NCBI GenBank assembly: GCA_910588465.1
Contig: CAJUOP010000002.1
Location: 62,001 to 126,000 of the forward strand
Direction of reading: 5' to 3'
Length of the DNA: 64,000 bases
From: an uncultured Christensenellaceae bacterium
Lineage (GTDB): Bacteria; Bacillota; Clostridia; Christensenellales; Borkfalkiaceae
Of this stretch, positions 60,047-64,000 are shown piece after piece (position 1 is the first letter of the stretch; the number at the start of each line of letters is the position of its first letter). The notes beneath the pieces were generated by a model, which worked only from the letters and a program-made list of their open reading frames with translations, did not search any database and had not been told where the DNA came from. The translations under genes were made by a program, and so were the position numbers.

Positions 60047-60760
60047 TTATTTTCCCTCGGTGACGCGCTTGAAAATTTCTCTGTAAGCGTCTTCCACGCC
60101 GCCCATATCGCGGCGGAAACGGTCCTTGTCCAGCTTTTCGTTGGTGTTCACGTCCCAGAAGCGGCAGGTGTCGGGCGAAATCTCGTCTGCAAGCACGATC
60201 GTCCCGTCGGGGAGCTTGCCGAACTCGAGCTTAAAGTCAATCAGCTTTACGCCGAGCTTTAAGAAGTATGCCTTCAAAAATGCATTCACGCGAAACGAAT
60301 ACTGTTCGATGAGCTCGATTTCCGCTTTGGTCGCAAGCTTCAACGCAAGCGCGTGATAGGTGTTAAGGAGCGGATCGCCCAAATCGTCGTTTTTATAGGA
60401 AAACTCGATGGTGGGCTCGTCGAACACGATCCCCTCGGGAACGCCGTAACGCTTAGCGAACGACCCCGCCGACACGTTGCGCACGATCACCTCGAGCGGA
60501 ACGATCTGCACCCTCTTCACCACGGTGTCGCGGTCGGAAAGCTCTTTTACGAAGTGCGTGGGTACGCCCTCCTTTTCCAACATCTGCATGAGCATATTCG
60601 TCATGCGGTTGTTCACAACGCCTTTGCCGACGATCGTGCCCTTTTTCTCGCCGTTGAACGCGGTGGCGTCGTCCTTGTAAGAAACGATGCACAGCGCGCC
60701 GTCGTCGGTCGCAAACACTTTCTTCGCCTTGCCTTCATAGAGCTGTTCTTTCTTTTCCAT
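60047..60760 (-). CDS. purC: SAICAR synthetase
   Basis: 237 residues. YEGKAKKVFATDD, VPLEVIVRNVSAGSFAKRYG, LIDFKLEFGK, LADEISPDTCRFWD are diagnostic. It joins CAIR and aspartate with ATP. AGGAG precedes the ATG. purB, needed next, is not in the window. Confidence 0.97.
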   Translation of the reverse strand: MEKKEQLYEGKAKKVFATDDGALCIVSYKDDATAFNGEKKGTIVGKGVVNNRMTNMLMQMLEKEGVPTHFVKELSDRDTVVKRVQIVPLEVIVRNVSAGSFAKRYGVPEGIVFDEPTIEFSYKNDDLGDPLLNTYHALALKLATKAEIELIEQYSFRVNAFLKAYFLKLGVKLIDFKLEFGKLPDGTIVLADEISPDTCRFWDVNTNEKLDKDRFRRDMGGVEDAYREIFKRVTEGK

Positions 60761-60821
60761 TTTTTTATCTCCTGAAAAATTAGTTTTATCTTTTGGTCCG
60801 CAAAGAGCGGAAAAAGGGAAA

Positions 60822-61316
60822 TTACAGACGATATTTTTCCGTAATTTCCCTGTTTTTTGCGAGCACTTTCTCCGCCGCCGTCTTACGCGAAGAGAGCAGT
60901 TTTCGGGTGAGCTCGCCGTCCTCTACCGCAAGGATCTGCACGGCGAGGAGCGCGGCGTTTTGCGCCCCGTCGATGGCGACCGTCGCAACGGGGATCCCCG
61001 AGGGCATCTGCACGGTGGAAAGGAGCGCGTCCAGCCCGTCGAGGGTGGAGCTCTTTACGGGAATCCCGATCACGGGCAGAACCGTACCCGCGGCGATTGC
61101 GCCCGCAAGGTGCGCCGCCTTTCCCGCGGCGGCGATCAGTACGCCGAACCCGTTTTCCTTAGCGTGCACGGTAAATTCGCGCGCTTCCTCGGGCGTGCGG
61201 TGCGCCGAAAACACGTGCACCTCGAAGGGCACGCCGAATTCCTTGAAAACACCGAACGCCTTTTCCACAACGGGAAGATCGGAATCGCTCCCCATGATCA
61301 CCGCTACTTTTTTCAT
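60822..61316 (-). CDS. purE: N5-CAIR mutase PurE (class I-like)
   Basis: 164 residues. MGSDSDLPV, SAHRTPEE, AAGKAAHLAGAIAA and GIPVATVAIDGAQNAALLA are present. AAHLAG fits class I enzymes, which use N5-CAIR made by PurK; no purK is in this cluster. It is the first gene, behind a strong promoter and a 135-nt structured leader. Confidence 0.94.
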   Translation of the reverse strand: MKKVAVIMGSDSDLPVVEKAFGVFKEFGVPFEVHVFSAHRTPEEAREFTVHAKENGFGVLIAAAGKAAHLAGAIAAGTVLPVIGIPVKSSTLDGLDALLSTVQMPSGIPVATVAIDGAQNAALLAVQILAVEDGELTRKLLSSRKTAAEKVLAKNREITEKYRL

Positions 61317-61459
61317 GCCTTCCTCCGTAAAATACCGTCTTGCTGCAAAAAGTAAAATACGGCAATCCTTTCTGTTTGGAAAGAACTGCCTTATTTTAAA
61401 ATATCCCTTTTTGTGCCGCGCCCGATAAGGCGCAAACGGTTTTTCGCTTTCATGAAATA
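61317..61459 (-). promoter_or_regulatory. Structured purE leader, possible attenuator
   Basis: About 135 nt of leader RNA. A 12-bp stem (61361-61372 with 61379-61390, two G-U pairs) is followed by the U-rich GTATTTTACTTTTT, like a weak terminator. Its base overlaps AUAAGGC (61388-61394), which can instead pair with GCCUUAU upstream (61425-61431). Direct repeats CGTATTTTAC and CGGTATTTTACGG follow. It does not resemble the guanine riboswitch. Confidence 0.4.
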
Positions 61460-61488
61460 ATTATATCAAATTACCCCTTTCCCGTCAA
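61460..61488 (-). promoter_or_regulatory. Promoter of the purine operon
   Basis: On the minus strand TTGACG, 17 bp, TATAAT, close to consensus. No clear PurBox was recognised around it. Confidence 0.85.
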
Positions 61489-61567
61489 GCGTTCAAGGGT
61501 ACATTTTTTCTTTTTTCACTAAGTTATAAAAGCCACCTTTCTTTTGTCGTTTAAATACGCGTACCTT

Positions 61568-61815
61568 TGTCATTCAGAGGCGCGGCGCAACCGCGCCGTA
61601 GGAATCCCTCTTCCCTGTCATTCTGCCCCGCCGTTCCCGTCATTCTGCCCCGCCGTTCCCGTCATTCTGAGCATAGCGAAAGAATCCCATGCACGCAGCC
61701 CGCCCAGCCCATTACGGCGGCACGAGTCGCAGACGAAGTAGCGCGGCGAAAGAATCCCATGCACACAGTCCGCCCAGCCCATAACGGCGACACGAAACGC
61801 TCTCTGAATGACAAT
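61568..61815. repeat. Dispersed repeat, copy C, with two 22-bp tandem units
   Basis: Two exact 22-mers GTCATTCTGCCCCGCCGTTCCC (61617-61638 and 61639-61660), shown here as one unit type, lead into a 90-bp stretch (61661-61750) nearly identical to 48173-48262. No gene is seen in 61489-61853. Confidence 0.75.
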
Positions 61816-61853
61816 AACAGCACCCCCGTCTACGGAGAAAGAAAGAATGGGCG

Positions 61854-62387
61854 TTACTTTTTAAAATTTCTGATAATTTCCAAAATTTTACTTTTATAAA
61901 TCACGTTCTGCGTTCCGCCCGCAAAGCACAGGGGCGGGTAAACCACGCACCACCAATTATCCCCCGAGCCCGAGCCGAGCTCTAAAATCAGCGCATCGTA
62001 CTCCCCTGCGGCAAGCGTGACGTCCTCGTAAACGCGGGTAGGAAATTCTTCTTTTCTTAAACTTGCCCGCGCGCCGTAGGTATAGCCGTTTTCGCGCAGC
62101 ACGCGATCGGCAACCGCAGCCGCCTGCGGCAGCGCCGCATTTATTTTTTGAATCGCTTCCTCTTTGGAATGACATTCCGCCACCGTCGGCGTAAGAAATT
62201 CCACGACCCTGTCGCGCACCTTATATTTTACCGCCTGATCGGCTTCCGAATTAGAATTTGCGCGGATATGTACGCGCAAATAGGCGTTTTCGTCCGCCGC
62301 CTGTTCCTGCGTTCCGTTTCCCGCAAAAAAGAGCGTCAACCCCGCGATCAACGCAACAAGCAATCCCACCGCAAAAATCTTTTTCAT
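61854..62387 (-). CDS. spoIIR: Stage II sporulation protein R
   Basis: 177 residues from the ATG at 62387 (GGAGG upstream). The N-terminal signal/anchor helix is followed by the family core LRVHIRANSNSEADQAVKYKVRD, seen as LRVHIRANSNS and KYKVRD, then GARASLRKEEFPTRVYEDV and NWWCVVYPPLCF. SpoIIR is secreted from the forespore and triggers SpoIIGA to process pro-sigma-E. It is the only sporulation gene here and marks a spore-forming lineage, though not proof of sporulation. Confidence 0.92.
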   Translation of the reverse strand: MKKIFAVGLLVALIAGLTLFFAGNGTQEQAADENAYLRVHIRANSNSEADQAVKYKVRDRVVEFLTPTVAECHSKEEAIQKINAALPQAAAVADRVLRENGYTYGARASLRKEEFPTRVYEDVTLAAGEYDALILELGSGSGDNWWCVVYPPLCFAGGTQNVIYKSKILEIIRNFKK

Positions 62388-62442
62388 AAAACAACCTCCG
62401 TTCTGTTCACGAAGGTTATTGACAAAGTATTCGATTTTTATA

Positions 62443-63486
62443 CTATAATGCCCAATTATAATTATGTTCTTTTGCCAGCGATTGTATTTTTTCACCGTCC
62501 AACAAAGCAAATCGTTTATGTGTATATTTTTTTATAAATTTTTTCGTATCTGAATGAAATATTCCATTGGTAACAAATATACCTAACGTAGCTCCCTCTT
62601 CCGCGGACAAAACGCCGCAAAACTCTCTTATTTCACATTGCGGGACAAACTTGGCTTCTTTTTTATATTTCGCTTGCATAATTACTTTTTCCTGAAAACC
62701 CAAATCATCTTCTACTATAATGATGCCATCTATGCCACCGTCCTGCGGACCATCTATATTTTCACAACGGGTCACTTTAAGATGCCTATCATTAAATATT
62801 TTTTGCAATAGACCTAATGCTAAATTTTCCAATGCCTCAGGGCTCATAATGCGCTGTCTGGCATCGTCTTTAGCCCCGACAACGGGCTCCTTATATGCTT
62901 CATGTAATTCGATTTTATCTTGCGAAACCGTCTTCTCCGGAATTTTAGTGTTTTTCTTGTTTTTCTGTTCCCCATTTTTTTTAGAAACTTGTTTTGTAGC
63001 AACAAGCGAATACGTACCCTTTGATACAAACACCTCCTCAACCTTTACCATTGCTGACAAAATTTGCCCGGCAATTGACGATACTGTCTTCCCCTCTTTG
63101 GAATTCGGTCGGTCAGTATAATTCCCTACCACAAAACTCAGTATCTCTTTCTTTTTTTTGGAGGTTACCAATGCTTTTAAAATATATCCCCTTATCTCTT
63201 CATCTTTTGCTACCTGACTTTGGGCATCCTGTTCCGTTTTTAATTTTTCCGTCAACCTATATTTATCTCCATTTAGAGTAATTCTCTTTGTGTTTTCCAA
63301 CCAAGTAACCGCATTCCCCAGCATACTTTTCCATTGAGTATACGGAGAGTTAGGAGAATTATCTTTTAACTGTTTGTCTGAAAACTTATCTTTGTCCAAC
63401 GCCAACAAAGTTTTTCTGGTTTTTTCTCCCGAGCTAAGTGCCGACAGAATTCTCTCCTGTGCTTTCTCAAATTCTTTTTTGCTCAT
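62443..63486 (-). CDS. Mrr-like restriction endonuclease
   Basis: 347 residues with AAGGAAAA before the ATG. The C-terminal third is an Mrr_cat-type PD-(D/E)xK nuclease: EALENLALGLLQKIF, then DGGIDGIIIVEDD and the core QAKYKK, followed by CEIREFCGVL. The N-terminal 200 residues look like two winged-helix-type segments (up to about 80 and about 95-165) joined by a Lys-rich linker. Mrr proteins cut foreign or methylated DNA. It is clearly AT-richer than its neighbours spoIIR and mnmA, so it was probably acquired. Confidence 0.85.
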   Translation of the reverse strand: MSKKEFEKAQERILSALSSGEKTRKTLLALDKDKFSDKQLKDNSPNSPYTQWKSMLGNAVTWLENTKRITLNGDKYRLTEKLKTEQDAQSQVAKDEEIRGYILKALVTSKKKKEILSFVVGNYTDRPNSKEGKTVSSIAGQILSAMVKVEEVFVSKGTYSLVATKQVSKKNGEQKNKKNTKIPEKTVSQDKIELHEAYKEPVVGAKDDARQRIMSPEALENLALGLLQKIFNDRHLKVTRCENIDGPQDGGIDGIIIVEDDLGFQEKVIMQAKYKKEAKFVPQCEIREFCGVLSAEEGATLGIFVTNGIFHSDTKKFIKKYTHKRFALLDGEKIQSLAKEHNYNWAL

Positions 63487-63503
63487 ATTTTTTCCTTACC
63501 GTA

Positions 63504-64000
63504 TTATTTTTTATGAATCTGTTCTGCGATCACGCCGCCGCCCAAGCACTGCATGTCGTCGTACAATACCGCAAACTGCCCTTCCGTCACGGCGCGCTGG
63601 GGCTCGTCGAACGTAATTACCAACTCTTTTTCCCCCGTCCGCTTTACCGTAACGCCCTGCTCTTCCTGCCGATAGCGGAACTTCGCTTTACAGCGGAACT
63701 CCTCCGTTTCGGGCGGGTACGGAATAAAATTCATATCCGTTACCTTACAGCCGTTGGAATAGAGCGGGCTCTCGTCCCCGTGCGAGACATAAAGCACGTT
63801 GTTCGCCAAATCCTTTTTTACTACAAACCAACGCCCGTCCTCGCCCTTTTTTCCGCCGAGGTCCAGCCCCCTTCGCTGACCGAGCGTGTAAAACATCAAG
63901 CCCAAATGCTCGCCCACCTCTTCGCCGTCGAGCGTGAGTATTTTTCCCTTCTGCGCGGGCAGATATTCCTGTAAAAACTTGCGGAAATTCCGCTCGCCGA
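63504..64000 (-). CDS. mnmA: tRNA-uridine 2-sulfurtransferase MnmA, C-terminal part
   Basis: The gene runs off the right edge; its last 165 or so residues are visible. The beginning GERNFRKFLQEYLPAQKG, then HLGLMFYTLGQRRGLDLGG and the C-terminal beta-barrel end are typical of MnmA. The P-loop and catalytic Cys lie outside the window except for the region before the second Cys, so activity cannot be judged. It makes 2-thiouridine at tRNA position 34. It is 17 bp upstream of the Mrr gene. Confidence 0.93.
   Translation of the reverse strand, partial: GERNFRKFLQEYLPAQKGKILTLDGEEVGEHLGLMFYTLGQRRGLDLGGKKGEDGRWFVVKKDLANNVLYVSHGDESPLYSNGCKVTDMNFIPYPPETEEFRCKAKFRYRQEEQGVTVKRTGEKELVITFDEPQRAVTEGQFAVLYDDMQCLGGGVIAEQIHKK

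Noticed and set aside
61317..61459. Guanine/adenine riboswitch ahead of purE
   Set aside because: The conserved core and loop sequences of the purine riboswitch are not present; only a generic attenuator-like fold is visible.

Overview
The window looks like chromosome from an uncultured, spore-lineage member of the Clostridia, probably a gut-type carbohydrate fermenter. The evidence is SpoIIR, Gram-positive style Shine-Dalgarno sites (AAGGAGG), consensus TTGACA-17-TATAAT promoters, a LplB/YtcP-type sugar importer without its own ATPase, single-chain PurL, and PurO in place of a bifunctional PurH. Most of the sequence is GC-rich. Two stretches are clearly AT-richer and look acquired: about 1-7 kb and 62.4-63.5 kb.

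Layout. (1) 1-2.9 kb is the remnant of a mobile element: a C-terminally anchored protein, a 38-residue membrane peptide, a basic protein, a repeat- and hairpin-rich spacer, and a tyrosine recombinase that has lost its N-terminal half. (2) 2.8-7.0 kb is an accessory cluster read leftward: a frameshifted AHH/HNH-type nuclease toxin remnant, an unknown 447-residue protein and an Ig-repeat membrane protein. (3) 7.1-31.7 kb is for saccharide use and export. It holds a GH3 gene with its own promoter; a roughly 14.7-kb leftward operon (Gfo/Idh oxidoreductase, GH78-like, AraC regulator, two permeases, binding protein, Ig-like surface protein, extracellular six-hairpin enzyme, DUF1080 protein, large lipoprotein); a GH20-GH2 operon; and a heterodimeric ABC exporter. 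(4) 31.9-40.1 kb has AddB-AddA, a small membrane protein and a lipoprotein. (5) 40.2-48.0 kb is housekeeping: tmk-rimM-(ABC-2 pair)-trmD-rbgA-rnhB-yraN, preceded by fhs-mutY. (6) 48.4-61.5 kb is a purine operon transcribed purE-purC-purF paralogue-purF-purM-purN-purO-AICAR transformylase-purD-purL. (7) 61.9-64 kb has spoIIR, an Mrr-like nuclease and the C-terminal part of mnmA.

How the genes fit together. In the sugar operon, lipoprotein enzymes and binding modules probably trim a rhamnose-containing or related glycan outside the cell. The LplA-like binding protein and LplB/LplC-like permeases import the pieces, and cytoplasmic GH78, GH3, GH2 and GH20 enzymes plus an oxidoreductase finish them. 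The AraC protein, encoded mid-operon, is the likely activator; repeated 14-18 bp boxes lie upstream of the operon promoter. The purine operon covers most of the route from PRPP to IMP. Formyl-tetrahydrofolate for PurN and the AICAR transformylase could come from the neighbouring Fhs. purB and purK are not in the window.

The clearest oddities are the PurF paralogue without its glutaminase cysteine, the split transformylase plus PurO arrangement, a tmk promoter that predicts a leaderless mRNA, a four-helix N-terminal extension on the LplB-like permease, an ABC-2 transporter wedged between rimM and trmD, and a dispersed repeat family on both sides of the purine operon. I found no CRISPR array, rRNA or tRNA gene.
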